In this document: positions 45,628-53,972 of the stretch, in pieces
Position numbering within the stretch: position 1 is the stretch's first letter
Layout of the letters: each line of letters opens with the position of its first letter
Origin: Brevundimonas halotolerans
GTDB taxonomy: Bacteria; Pseudomonadota; Alphaproteobacteria; Caulobacterales; Caulobacteraceae
Assembly: GCF_003730275.1 (NCBI RefSeq)
Contig: NZ_QTTA01000010.1
Location: 248,001 to 312,000, forward strand
Length of the DNA stretch: 64,000 nt
Reading direction: 5' to 3'
Program-made: the position numbers and the translations under genes
The notes under the pieces: model-generated
Told to the model about the DNA's origin: nothing
The model's database searches: none
Seen by the model: only the letters and a program-made list of their open reading frames with translations

Positions 45628-46325
45628 GCTGACCGGCGGCGCAGCAGGGTCGGTGCCCGATAGGTCGACCGGTTGACGACCACCCCCGCGATACTGCCGC
45701 CGACAGCTTCGATCTCATCGCGCAGGGCGACGGGCGCGGACGCCTCGGTCGCCTGACCGGCCACCACCAGCACAGAGACGTCCGCCAGCGGGGCCAGAAC
45801 CAGCGCCAGATCGCTGCGATCGGCAGACGGGGCGTCGATGACGATGGTCTCGGCATGGGCGCGGATGGCGTCCCAGTAGCGGCTGTCGTCGGTCGCCTCG
45901 ACGCGTTGGCCGGAGCGCAGGATTTCCTGATTGAAGCGGGTGACCCACAGGCGACCGCCCAGAGCCGGACGGGCGGTCAGCAGGCGTGCGGGGGCCACGG
46001 CTTGGCCATCCCGCCCCACCAGCGGCGGGCTGACGGCAAAGAAGCTGGATCCATCGGGCGATGCCTGGGCAGGGCGCCCGAGCTGGCCGAACCGGTCGGG
46101 TTCGCGGCCCACGGTCTCCATCTGGCCCTGCTGGACGAGGTCGGCATCGATCAGCCACACGGGGCGGCGGGCGCGCACGGCGGCGAGGCGGGCGTATTCC
46201 CGCGCGACGGTCGAGGTCCCCTCGCCCGCCAAGGCCGAGACAAACAGGATCACCCGGCCGCGATGCCGACGGCCCGGCCCCAGGGCGGCCCACAACTCTG
46301 CCATTTCAGTTGTCAGGTCGATCAT
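45624..46325 (-). CDS. CpsD/CapB-like protein with degenerate Walker A (HfsB-like)
   Basis: A 233-residue relative of bacterial tyrosine autokinases. The P loop reads SALAGEGTSTVAREYA, in which the Walker A Lys (GEGKST in kinases) is Thr; Walker A' (VWLIDADL) and a Walker B-like VIDAPS remain. There is no C-terminal tyrosine cluster (the end is RAPTLLRRRSA). It is probably not an active kinase but a structural partner of the chain-length protein encoded just upstream, as in the HfsA/HfsB pair. It lies 53 bp after that gene. Confidence 0.8.
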   Translation of the reverse strand: MIDLTTEMAELWAALGPGRRHRGRVILFVSALAGEGTSTVAREYARLAAVRARRPVWLIDADLVQQGQMETVGREPDRFGQLGRPAQASPDGSSFFAVSPPLVGRDGQAVAPARLLTARPALGGRLWVTRFNQEILRSGQRVEATDDSRYWDAIRAHAETIVIDAPSADRSDLALVLAPLADVSVLVVAGQATEASAPVALRDEIEAVGGSIAGVVVNRSTYRAPTLLRRRSA

Positions 46326-46378
46326 CGAATCGCAATCACACGCGCCACTACACCGATGAAGCTAGCACGCCCGCGCAC

Positions 46379-47821
46379 TCATCGAGCCTTCATTGGCGCG
46401 ACGGCCAGAACCGGCATGTCGAGGGTGCGCCCGACGACCTCGGCGGTGGCGAAATCGCGCCGCGAAAAGATGCGCGCAAGCCCGACGCACAGGGCGGTAA
46501 ATCCGGCAAACAGGATCACCAGAGCCAGCAGGGGCAGCTTCAGGCTCTTGCCGGTCATGGGCGCGGTGGCGCGCTCGATCACGGTGACATTGTCGGCGCC
46601 AGCCTGGACAAGGGCGCTGTCAGCGCGGCTTTGCGAGGCGCGCTGCTGGAACTCGCGGATGTTGGCCGACAGAACCTCGCGTTCGCTGGACAGGGTGGCG
46701 TTCTGCGATTCGACCTGGACCAGTTCGCTCTGGCGGGCCTTGATCTGCGCCAGTTGCCCGTCGAGCGCGGCCAGCCGGGCCTGAAGCGAGTCGCGCTCGG
46801 CCTGAACGGTAATGCGGGTGGTCTCCAGCTCGGTCCAGATCGGGTTCGGACCCGTGCGCACTTCCTTGACGCCAACACCCCCGCCCGAGGCGACATAGGC
46901 CTCCAGCTGGGCAATGCGCGCCTCGATATCCCGAACCGGTTGGGAGTCCGGCAGGTATCGCGCCAGCAGGGCCTCGCGCTCGTTGCGGGCCTGAAGAATC
47001 TGGTCGCGGGCCGAGACGTTCAGGTCCTGGGACAAGGCAACCTCGGGCGGGGTGCGGGCCAGTTGGGCCTCCAGCGTCTGCAGGCGCTGGTCAGTCTGTC
47101 TCAGCAGGGCCTGGGTCGACAGCCGGTCGGCATAGACAGTCTGGTAGCTGGTCGCATAGCCGGCCTTGGCCGCCGCGAAATCGCCAATGTCGTTGGAGCG
47201 CAGGAAGGCCTGATACTCGGCATCGGCCTGGGCGAGGTCGTCCTCGAAGGCTTGCTGCTGGGCCAGATTGGCGTCCGTCGAGCGATCCGTGAACAATTCG
47301 CGGCGATAGGTCAGATAGGAATCGACGATGGCGTTCAGCACGGTGGCCGAGCGCGCGGGATCTGAACTTTCATAGCCGACGGCGATGATCGGGCTGCCCG
47401 GGGCGACCCCGATCGCCAGACCGCCCTCCAGCGCCTTCATGGCCTGGGCTTCCTGAACCGCCCGGCTGCCGCTGGCCTTGTCGCCAAGGATGGCGGCCGG
47501 GCCGAGGGACTGGATGACGCGCTGTTTGACTTCCTGGCTGCTGAGGATGGCGGCTTCCGACTGGGTCACGGCATCGCCTTCCGGGGCCTGACCGCGTTCC
47601 GCGACGCCGACGCGGGGCTGGTAGACATATTCCTGGCCCACGCCGGCGAAGATCCGCGCCTCCGCCGTATAGGTTTTTTGCAGGGTCATCACCGCCAGGG
47701 TGCCGAGCACCGCGATCACCAGAAACACCACCAGCATGATGCCGATCTGACGGAACAACAGCCCGACGATGTCCGCCAAGTCGTACCGGGGTCTGGCAGA
47801 GGTGTAGGCGGTGGAACGCAT
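46379..47821 (-). CDS. GumC/Wzz-type polysaccharide co-polymerase (HfsA-like)
   Basis: A 480-residue inner-membrane protein: a first helix near residues 28-50 (GIMLVVFLVIAVLGTLAVMTL), a long periplasmic domain with extended coiled coils (about 180-390), and a second helix near the C terminus (LKLPLLALVILFAGFTALCVGLA). This is the Wzz/PCP-2 layout controlling chain length and connecting to the outer-membrane exporter. The kinase domain found fused in Wzc is absent; the separate gene downstream takes that place. It is divergent from the Wza-type gene with a shared 121-bp promoter region. Confidence 0.9.
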   Translation of the reverse strand: MRSTAYTSARPRYDLADIVGLLFRQIGIMLVVFLVIAVLGTLAVMTLQKTYTAEARIFAGVGQEYVYQPRVGVAERGQAPEGDAVTQSEAAILSSQEVKQRVIQSLGPAAILGDKASGSRAVQEAQAMKALEGGLAIGVAPGSPIIAVGYESSDPARSATVLNAIVDSYLTYRRELFTDRSTDANLAQQQAFEDDLAQADAEYQAFLRSNDIGDFAAAKAGYATSYQTVYADRLSTQALLRQTDQRLQTLEAQLARTPPEVALSQDLNVSARDQILQARNEREALLARYLPDSQPVRDIEARIAQLEAYVASGGGVGVKEVRTGPNPIWTELETTRITVQAERDSLQARLAALDGQLAQIKARQSELVQVESQNATLSSEREVLSANIREFQQRASQSRADSALVQAGADNVTVIERATAPMTGKSLKLPLLALVILFAGFTALCVGLARIFSRRDFATAEVVGRTLDMPVLAVAPMKAR

Positions 47822-47872
47822 ACGGGGGGAGAATCCTGTCGGTCGGGTCAGGGTGATCCTCTGCCCCGCGCG

Positions 47873-47887
47873 TTAACCATCGGTTAC
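47873..47887. promoter_or_regulatory. CtrA-like box between divergent glycan-export genes
   Basis: TTAACCAT (47873-47880) matches the CtrA half-site known from Caulobacter, and the spacing TTAA-N7-TTAC (to 47887) departs by one base from the full TTAA-N7-TTAA box. It sits 52 bp from the chain-length gene start and 56 bp from the exporter start, where it could control both. A CcrM-type GAGTC occurs nearby at 47925-47929. Confidence 0.5.
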
Positions 47888-47942
47888 CCACGTTCACCGA
47901 CAGTGCAGGGGCCATGGTCAGAATGAGTCGAGGTAAGCCCGA

Positions 47943-48680
47943 ATGACGGTCGATCGCAGACACCTGCTTCTGCTGGGCGTGGCGCTGGGTCTGTCGGCCT
48001 GTGGGGGCAATGCGGGGCGCATGCCCTCGCCCGGGTATGGCCGGGCGGACGCCGCGACCGCACCCGGGGCCTTCCCGGACATCCCGTTTGCCGACTGGAC
48101 GGATGCGGAGCCCGAATACGTTCTTTACCCCGGCGACGAGATCGAGGTCGCGACCCCGACGGCTCCGGAGCTTACCCGCACGCTGAAGGTCGGGCCGGAC
48201 GGGCGGGTGTCCCTGCCCCTGATAGGTCAGGTGATGGCGGCGGACCGCACGCTGTTCGAGCTGGAATCGGATGTCAGCGCCGCGCTCTCGACCCAGCTGG
48301 TGCGCCCGGTGGTCGAAGTAACGCTGAAGCAGGCAGGGCCTGTAAGGGTCTGGGTCGACGGAGAGGTGCGCACCCCGGGCGTTTACGAGATGCTTGGCGA
48401 CATTGATGCCTATCAGGCGGTCATTCAGGCGGGCGGCTTCCTGCCCACTGCAAAACTGACCCAGGTGGCCCTGATCCGTCGGGGTCCGGGCGGCCGGCGC
48501 ATGATGCGGGTTCTGGACCTCAGACCGCGCCGGGGCGAGATCGTGGCGCTGCGACGCGGCGATATCCTGTTCGTGCCCCGCTCCAACCTGGGCGAGCTGG
48601 CCAATTTCTTCACCCAGATCCGCAACGCCCTGCCCGTCGGCTTTACCTATTCGATCAACGGGCAGTATCAGCAGTTCTAG
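47943..48680 (+). CDS. Wza-type polysaccharide export lipoprotein (HfsD-like)
   Basis: A 245-residue outer-membrane lipoprotein: signal peptide ending in lipobox LGLSACGG (Cys about residue 20), a Poly_export domain (about 58-135, YVLYPGDEIEVATPTAPELTR) and a SLBB-like domain (about 138-215, VRVWVDGEVRTPGVYEM). It forms the channel through which the polymer leaves the cell. GAGG lies 9 nt before the ATG. It is shorter than E. coli Wza and lacks the C-terminal amphipathic helix region, as is usual for this subgroup. It overlaps the convergent Sel1-like gene by 4 bp. Confidence 0.9.
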   Translation: MTVDRRHLLLLGVALGLSACGGNAGRMPSPGYGRADAATAPGAFPDIPFADWTDAEPEYVLYPGDEIEVATPTAPELTRTLKVGPDGRVSLPLIGQVMAADRTLFELESDVSAALSTQLVRPVVEVTLKQAGPVRVWVDGEVRTPGVYEMLGDIDAYQAVIQAGGFLPTAKLTQVALIRRGPGGRRMMRVLDLRPRRGEIVALRRGDILFVPRSNLGELANFFTQIRNALPVGFTYSINGQYQQF

Positions 48681-48976
48681 GCTGCGAGGGTAGCGGTGCC
48701 GGCGTCGATCCAGCGGCGGGCCGCACGCTGGGCCTCGCTGATTTCCTCGCGGTCCATCTCCATCGACATCTCGCGGCGATAGTCGCGCGCCTCGATCGAG
48801 CCCTTCATGGCCGCCAGATTGAAGATCATGTGGGCCGAGACCCGGTCGAGGGGACAGCCCCCCTGCCCGGCCGAATACATCAGGCCCAGTTTGAACAGGG
48901 CGTCGCCGTCCATGTCCGGGGTGGGCAGCGGCAGGCCGCCCGTTTCAGCGTCTTGCGCGAGTTCTTGCGCCATCAT
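48677..48976 (-). CDS. Small Sel1-repeat-like protein
   Basis: A 99-residue soluble protein with one TPR/Sel1-like repeat (DALFKLGLMYSAGQGGCPLDRVSAHMIFNLAAMKGS, about 20-56), followed by a charged helix. Such repeats mediate protein contacts. The ATG at 48974-48976 is used because GGAGGG lies 7 nt upstream; the frame continues to 49090 without a ribosome site. Function is unknown. It is convergent with the polysaccharide exporter gene and probably not part of its operon. Confidence 0.7.
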   Translation of the reverse strand: MMAQELAQDAETGGLPLPTPDMDGDALFKLGLMYSAGQGGCPLDRVSAHMIFNLAAMKGSIEARDYRREMSMEMDREEISEAQRAARRWIDAGTATLAA

Positions 48977-49100
48977 CACCAGTCCCTCCAGCCAAGGCCT
49001 TTCTGGCCCGCCGATGGTCTGGATAAAACAGCCGCGGATTGAAGTTAGCGTTAACAGCAGAGGCGCCGACGACGACTTTTGTGTCACCAAGTCATGAATG

Positions 49101-49120
49101 CAAGTTACTGTATTTACTTG
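49101..49120. promoter_or_regulatory. AT-rich inverted repeat upstream of Sel1-like gene
   Basis: CAAGTTA (49101-49107) and TTACTTG (49114-49120) form arms matching at 6 of 7 positions in an A/T-rich patch about 125 bp upstream of the Sel1-like start. It stands out in this GC-rich DNA and may be a promoter or operator; between the Sel1-like gene and the convergent-side GST gene nothing else is seen. Confidence 0.25.
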
Positions 49121-49165
49121 CTGTAAATCGATTGTTCAGAGCCGGTTTACGGTTGACGCCTCGGG

Positions 49166-49891
49166 CTAGGCTCGTCGGGCACGCTGGCCGAACAGCAGCT
49201 TGCGGGCCTCTTCGGCGTCCTTGCCGGCGGCAGCGAGATTGCCGCGCAGGGCGTCGCCGACCGCCCGACCAGCCTTGACCCCGGGCCTTGCGCCGACCCG
49301 CTCCATCCAGGCGGCGAGGTTGGGGAATTCGGCCAGGTCCTGGCCCTGATGCGTCGGCAGGATCCACGGCCAGATGGCCATGTCGGCGATGGAATAGTCC
49401 CCGGCGACAAACTCGCGGTCGGCCAGACGGCGATCCAGCACACCGTAAAGACGGTGGGTCTCGTCCGTATAGCGGCGGACGCCATAGGCGATCTGGCGCT
49501 GGTCCTTGATCATGGCGGGCGCGTACTGGCGGAAGTGGTGGGTCTGACCCGCCATGGGGCCAAGGCCGCCGACCTGCCAGAACAGCCACTGGTCGATCTC
49601 GGTGCGGGTGCGGACGTCCTGCGGATAGAACTGACCGGACTTCAGCCCCAGATACTGAAGAATGGCGCCGGACTCGAAGATCGAAAGGGGCTGGCCGTCC
49701 GGCCCCTCCGGGTCGATGATGGCTGGCATGCGACCGTTCGGGCTGATGGCCTGGAAGGGAGGTTCGAACTGTTCGCCCCGCCCGATGTTCACCGGCTTCA
49801 TCTCATAGGGCAGCCCCATCTCCTCGAGCGCGATCGAGACCTTCCAGCCGTTCGGCGTGGGCCAGTACCAGAGTTCGATGGGTCGGGTCAT
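49166..49891 (-). CDS. Glutathione S-transferase, YfcG/nu-class-like
   Basis: A 241-residue GST with the thioredoxin-like N-terminal domain (about 1-85: IELWYWPTPNGWKVSIALEE, ISPNGRMPAIID and the glutathione-binding FESGAILQYL) and an all-helical C-terminal domain. The TPNGWK start and the sequence NIGRGEQFEPPF resemble YfcG/Ure2p-like GSTs, known for disulfide-bond reductase activity. AGGAGG lies 8 nt before the ATG at 49889-49891; the longer frame to 50560 is antisense to the RcnB-like gene. The physiological substrate is unknown. Confidence 0.9.
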   Translation of the reverse strand: MTRPIELWYWPTPNGWKVSIALEEMGLPYEMKPVNIGRGEQFEPPFQAISPNGRMPAIIDPEGPDGQPLSIFESGAILQYLGLKSGQFYPQDVRTRTEIDQWLFWQVGGLGPMAGQTHHFRQYAPAMIKDQRQIAYGVRRYTDETHRLYGVLDRRLADREFVAGDYSIADMAIWPWILPTHQGQDLAEFPNLAAWMERVGARPGVKAGRAVGDALRGNLAAAGKDAEEARKLLFGQRARRA

Positions 49892-50056
49892 GCGGAGGCC
49901 TCCTGCGGCTGGCTCCAACATCTGGGCACCTGCGAGAGCCGCCACAAGGGGCTTCCTGACCAGAGCGTTCAGGTCGGGTTCATTTCGGACCCGACAGCCT
50001 GAGCCTATCGCGGATCGGCTCCGTCGATCCACCGGACCCCTCACCGGAGTAGTGTT

Positions 50057-50632
50057 ATGAGACACCTTGCCCGCGCGGCCGTCGTCGCGCTCACCATGGC
50101 CACCCTGGCCGCCCCCGCCATCGCCGAAGCCCAGAGCCGCCGCGACCGCGACGACCGCCGTGAGTGGCGTCAGGACCGTCGCGACGACCGCCGGGACTAT
50201 CGACGGGATCGCCGCGAAGACCGGCGCGACTGGCGCAGTGATCGCCGGGATGACCGTCGCGACTGGCGCGAGGATCGTCGGGATGACCGGCGCGACTACC
50301 GTAACCATCGCCGCGCGGACCGCTGGGACCGCAACAATCGTGACTGGTGGCGCGGTCGGTCCGACTTCCGTGATTTCCGCGGACACCGCAGGGGCTACTG
50401 GTATGCGCCGGGATACGGCTATCACCGCGTCGAGCCGCGCTATTACGGCTATCGCTGGCAGCGGGGGTCGCGCCTGCCGTCGAGCTATCACCGGTATTAT
50501 GTGCGGGACCCGTATTACTATGGTCTGAGGCCGGCGCCGCGCGGCTATCGCTGGGTCCATGCGGACAATGACATCCTGCTGGTGGCGCTGGCCACGGGCG
50601 TCATCGCCGACCTGGTGCTGGATATCTGGTAG
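50057..50632 (+). CDS. RcnB family protein with Arg/Asp-rich domain
   Basis: A 191-residue exported protein: signal peptide ([17 protein letters not shown]), a low-complexity Arg/Asp/Glu region (about 27-100, units such as RRDDRRDYR) and the RcnB-like C-terminal domain (about 125-191: [41 protein letters not shown]). RcnB of E. coli is a periplasmic protein affecting nickel/cobalt efflux; whether that applies here is not clear. It ends in a rho-independent terminator and precedes a second, longer paralogue. Confidence 0.85.
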   Translation: MRHLARAAVVALTMATLAAPAIAEAQSRRDRDDRREWRQDRRDDRRDYRRDRREDRRDWRSDRRDDRRDWREDRRDDRRDYRNHRRADRWDRNNRDWWRGRSDFRDFRGHRRGYWYAPGYGYHRVEPRYYGYRWQRGSRLPSSYHRYYVRDPYYYGLRPAPRGYRWVHADNDILLVALATGVIADLVLDIW

Positions 50633-50655
50633 GTACCCGGCAGGATTGGGCAGGA

Positions 50656-50686
50656 AGCCCCGCGCGGTTCGCCTCGCGGGGTTTTC
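50656..50686 (+). terminator. Rho-independent terminator
   Basis: Stem CCCCGCG (50658-50664) and CGCGGGG (50675-50681) with a 10-nt loop is followed by TTTTC. It ends the first RcnB-like gene 25 bp past its stop. Confidence 0.85.
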
Positions 50687-50809
50687 TGTGTTTGAACAGC
50701 AGGCGGCAGGGCGGTCAGGTTTCGTTCACATACGGTTCAGCCTGGCCCTGCCAAGGCTAGGGACAGATCATCGATCGGGATGACAGACAGGGGCGACAAG
50801 GACATCGAG

Positions 50810-51703
50810 ATGAAACGCACTCTTCTGGTCTTCAGTGCCCTGACGGCGTTCGCGGCTCCCGCGATTGCGCCTGCAGTCGCTCAGGCTCAACAGGCCGAGG
50901 CCCGCGAGGACCGCGGCGACCGCCGTACCGAAGCCCGGACGGAGCGACGCGAGCAGCGCCGTGAGGACCGCCAGCAACCCAGGACCGAGCGGCCGCAACC
51001 GCCGCAGGACCGTGGCGGTGGACGTCAGGACCGACGCGAGGACAGACAGGATCGGCGCGAGGATCGGCGGGATGACCGTCAGGATCGGCGCGAAGATCGT
51101 CGGGAGGATCGGCAGGACCGCCGTCCCGACACGCGCCAGGATCGCCGCGAGGATCGGCGGGACGACCGTCAGGACCGTCGCGAAGATCGTCAGGACCGCC
51201 GTCCGGATAATCGGGATGACCGTCGCGACCGCCGGGAAGACCGACGCGAGGATCGTCAGGACCGGCGAGAGGACCGCCGGGAGTGGCGTGAAGACAGGCG
51301 TGAAGACCGTTTCGAGAACCGCCGCGACCGCCGGGATTACCGCGAGTTCAGGCGCGGCTGGAACCGGGATAACTGGCGCCGCGACTGGAACCGCAGCCAC
51401 CGGTCGGACTGGTGGCGCAACCACCGCTCGTTCCGCGGCTATTCGGGCGTGCGGGTCGGATTCTATTTCGCCCCGGATTACGGCTACTACTCAGTCCCGC
51501 GTCAGTACTGGAACCAGCGCTGGCACGAGGGCCAGTACCTGCCGTCGATCTTCTGGCGCTACCAGTTGAATGACTATCGCACCTACGGGCTGGGCTTCCC
51601 GCCCCAGGGCACGCGCTGGGTCTATGTCGACAACCACATCTATCTGATCGACGACTACGACGGCTACATCATCGAGGTCGTCTACGACTTCTGGCGCTGG
51701 TAG
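50810..51703 (+). CDS. RcnB family protein with long RREDRQD repeats
   Basis: A 297-residue exported protein: signal peptide (LLVFSALTAFAAPAIAPAVAQA), a very long Arg/Asp/Glu/Gln region (about 30-180) built of heptads like RREDRQD and RRDDRQD, and the RcnB-like domain (about 215-297: YYSVPRQYWNQRWHEGQYLPS, GTRWVYVDNHIYLID). The ATG at 50810 has AAGGA 7 nt upstream, preferred over GTG/ATG further up. The repeated region is predicted disordered with alternating charge. Tandem arrangement with the shorter paralogue suggests duplication with repeat expansion. Confidence 0.85.
   Translation: MKRTLLVFSALTAFAAPAIAPAVAQAQQAEAREDRGDRRTEARTERREQRREDRQQPRTERPQPPQDRGGGRQDRREDRQDRREDRRDDRQDRREDRREDRQDRRPDTRQDRREDRRDDRQDRREDRQDRRPDNRDDRRDRREDRREDRQDRREDRREWREDRREDRFENRRDRRDYREFRRGWNRDNWRRDWNRSHRSDWWRNHRSFRGYSGVRVGFYFAPDYGYYSVPRQYWNQRWHEGQYLPSIFWRYQLNDYRTYGLGFPPQGTRWVYVDNHIYLIDDYDGYIIEVVYDFWRW
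51031..51300 (+). repeat. In-frame 21-bp coding repeats
   Basis: Degenerate 21-bp units coding for [14 protein letters not shown] occur about a dozen times inside the second RcnB-like gene. Units vary at third codon positions and between Glu and Asp, so expansion is not very recent. Confidence 0.75.
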
Positions 51704-51725
51704 GCGTCAGGCCAAATGAGGAAGG

Positions 51726-51755
51726 GCCCGGAGAGCGATCTCCGGGCGCTTTTCA
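51726..51755 (+). terminator. Rho-independent terminator
   Basis: Stem GCCCGGAG (51726-51733) and CTCCGGGC (51740-51747) with a 6-nt loop is followed by GCTTTTC. It ends the second RcnB-like gene 22 bp past its stop, with gatB convergent beyond it. Confidence 0.8.
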
Positions 51756-51806
51756 TGTCGGCGCTCAAGCAGCTAGGTGCCGCGCACCGAGCGATAGCGC
51801 CAGGTG

Positions 51807-53324
51807 TCAAATACCCAGCTTGGCCTTCAGGATGTCGTTGACGGCGGCCGGGTTGGCCTTGCCGCCGGTGGCCTTCATCACCTGACCGACGAACCAGCCG
51901 AGGGCCTGGGGCTTTTCGGCGACGGCGGCGGCCTTGTCGGGGTTGGCGGCGATGATGTCGTCGATGGCCTTTTCGATCGCGCCGGTGTCGGTGACCTGTT
52001 TGAGGCCGTGCTTCTCGACGACCTCGGACGGGCTGCCTTCGCCATTCCAGACGTGGTCGAAGACTTCCTTGGCGATCTTGGAGGAGATGACATTGGTCTC
52101 GATCAGTTCGACCAGTTCGGCCACATGGGCGGCCGGCACCGGGCTCTGGTCGAAATCCAGATGGTCGGCCGCCAGGCGCGCCGACAGCTCATTGGTGACC
52201 CAGTTGGCGACCAGCTTGGCATCCCGCCGCCCTGTTCCGTTTCCTTGGGCAGCCGCCTCGAAATAGTCGGCCTTGGCCTGTTCCGAGATCAGGACGATGG
52301 CGTCGTATTGCGACAGGCCATAGTCGGCCATCAGCCGCTTGCGCTTGGCGTCGGGCAGTTCTGGCAGGGAGGCCTTGATGCTGTCGATCCAAGCCTGTTC
52401 GATTTCCAGCGGCAGCAGGTCCGGGTCGGGGAAGTAGCGGTAATCGTGCGCCTCTTCCTTGGAGCGCATCGAGCGGGTCTCGCCCTTCACCGGGTCGAAC
52501 AGGCGGGTTTCCTGGGTGATCGATCCGCCATCCTCGAGGATCTCGATCTGGCGGCGGGCCTCGTACTGAATGGCCTGGCTGATGAAGCGGAAGCTGTTGA
52601 CGTTCTTGATCTCGCAGCGCGTGCCCAGATGGCTGAAGTCACCCGTCGCCTTGAAGGCGTCATAGCCCCCGGCGCGGCAGACCGAGACGTTGACGTCAGC
52701 GCGCAGATTGCCCTTCTCCATGTCACCGTCGCAGGTGCCCAGATAGATCAGGATGGTGCGGATCTTCTTGACGTAGGCGACCGCCTCTTCGGGGGTGCGC
52801 AGGTCAGGGCGCGAGACGATCTCCATCAGGGCCGTACCCGACCGGTTCAGGTCGACATAGCTTTCGGTCGGCGACAGGTCGTGGATCAGCTTGCCGGCAT
52901 CCTGCTCCAGGTGCAGGCGCTCGATGCCGACGTTGAAGAAACTGCCGTCCTCGGCCTCGACCTCGACCACGCCCTCGCCCACGATCGGGTGATACAGCTG
53001 GCTGATCTGATAGCCGGTCGGCAGGTCGGGATAGAAATAGTTCTTCCGGTCGAACTGGCTGAATGTGTTGATCTGCGCATTCAGGCCCAGGCCCGTGCGC
53101 ACGGCCTGTTCGACGCAGAACTTGTTCAGCGTCGGCAGCATGCCGGGAAAGCCCGCATCGACCAGCGAGACCTGCTCGTTCGGCCCGGCACCAAAGCCGA
53201 CGGCGGCACCCGAGAACAGCTTGGCCTTCGAGGCCACCTGGGCGTGGATCTCCAGCCCCATGACGATTTCCCAGTCGCCGGTCCGGCCCTGGATGGTTTT
53301 GGTGGTGGTCGCAGTGTCAGTCAT
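51807..53324 (-). CDS. gatB: Asp/Glu-tRNA(Asn/Gln) amidotransferase subunit B
   Basis: The 505-residue subunit binds the misacylated tRNA and carries the kinase step of GatCAB. The N-terminal [17 protein letters not shown] is characteristic, followed by [15 protein letters not shown], and the C-terminal YqeY-like tail domain ends [18 protein letters not shown]. It lies about 1 kb downstream of gatA on the same strand, separated by an unrelated membrane-protein gene, a plus-strand gene and a palindromic repeat, so it is not in a simple gatCAB operon. Confidence 0.97.
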   Translation of the reverse strand: MTDTATTTKTIQGRTGDWEIVMGLEIHAQVASKAKLFSGAAVGFGAGPNEQVSLVDAGFPGMLPTLNKFCVEQAVRTGLGLNAQINTFSQFDRKNYFYPDLPTGYQISQLYHPIVGEGVVEVEAEDGSFFNVGIERLHLEQDAGKLIHDLSPTESYVDLNRSGTALMEIVSRPDLRTPEEAVAYVKKIRTILIYLGTCDGDMEKGNLRADVNVSVCRAGGYDAFKATGDFSHLGTRCEIKNVNSFRFISQAIQYEARRQIEILEDGGSITQETRLFDPVKGETRSMRSKEEAHDYRYFPDPDLLPLEIEQAWIDSIKASLPELPDAKRKRLMADYGLSQYDAIVLISEQAKADYFEAAAQGNGTGRRDAKLVANWVTNELSARLAADHLDFDQSPVPAAHVAELVELIETNVISSKIAKEVFDHVWNGEGSPSEVVEKHGLKQVTDTGAIEKAIDDIIAANPDKAAAVAEKPQALGWFVGQVMKATGGKANPAAVNDILKAKLGI

Positions 53325-53451
53325 GCCCTGCTTTTAGGACGGTGTTTGCACGGGGTGAAGGTGTTTTCGCGGGCGGGGCGGGAATCCCGTCTTGAGCCTG
53401 TCGTGAAAACGGGGTTCTCTGGGCTGGACGTTAACCTTGGAGACGCCCGCC

Positions 53452-53775
53452 ATGTCCAAATTCATCACCGCCCTCGCCGCTGCCGCTCTTGCCACCGGCA
53501 GCCTCGCCGGCCTGACCGCCCCGGCCCACGCCACCGAAGTGTCCGCCGTGTCGGTGCGTGCCAACCCGACCATCGACAGCCCGATCAAGGATCTGCTGGC
53601 CGATCCGGACACCGCCGCCATCCTCGAAAAGCACCTGCCTGGCATCAGTGATCACCCGGCCCTGCCCCAGTTCGAGGACATGACCCTGGCCGAGGTCGCC
53701 CCCTATTCCGAAGGCGAAGTGACCGACGCGATCATCGCCGCCATCGACGCCGACATCAAAGCGCTGGAAGAGTAG
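53452..53775 (+). CDS. Small secreted protein of unknown function
   Basis: A 107-residue protein with a signal peptide (MSKFITALAAAALATGSLAGLTAPAHA), then a short acidic mature domain (TIDSPIKDLLADPDTAAILEKHLPGISDHP...). The mature part resembles the C-terminal region found in some alphaproteobacterial esterases and small secreted proteins (a 'TPIGELLADPATRAVLEKHLP' type motif, recalled rather than searched). GGAG lies 9 nt before the ATG at 53452. It is divergent from gatB, with TTAACCTT upstream. Confidence 0.7.
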   Translation: MSKFITALAAAALATGSLAGLTAPAHATEVSAVSVRANPTIDSPIKDLLADPDTAAILEKHLPGISDHPALPQFEDMTLAEVAPYSEGEVTDAIIAAIDADIKALEE

Positions 53776-53788
53776 TCCGGCCTCTACT

Positions 53789-53887
53789 CCGCTCATCCCC
53801 GCGGAAGCGGGGACCCAGCGTTCTGGCTTCATCAAGAGGCTTCGCCCTTGAGCAGTACTGGGTTCCCGCTTCCGCCGGAATGAGCGG
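53789..53887. repeat. Long inverted repeat (dispersed palindromic element)
   Basis: Arms of about 30 bp (53789-53818 and 53858-53887), containing CATCCCCGCGGAAGCGGGG and its near-complement CCCGCTTCCGCCGGAATG, flank a 39-bp centre. The left arm has its own hairpin CCCCGC-GGAA-GCGGGG. Elements of this pattern occur in intergenic regions of related bacteria (recall). It follows the small secreted gene and may act as its terminator. Confidence 0.65.
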
Positions 53888-53972
53888 CGAATTGGGATGA
53901 GTTTAGGGATGGCTATCCGGCCATCTGACGACTCCCAACGACCCGCACCCCTTGATCAGTCGCCGGTGCCAG

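Noticed and set aside
51031..51300. Regular repeats resembling a CRISPR array
   Set aside because: They are 21-bp in-frame coding units without unique spacers and code for RREDRQD heptads in an RcnB-like protein.
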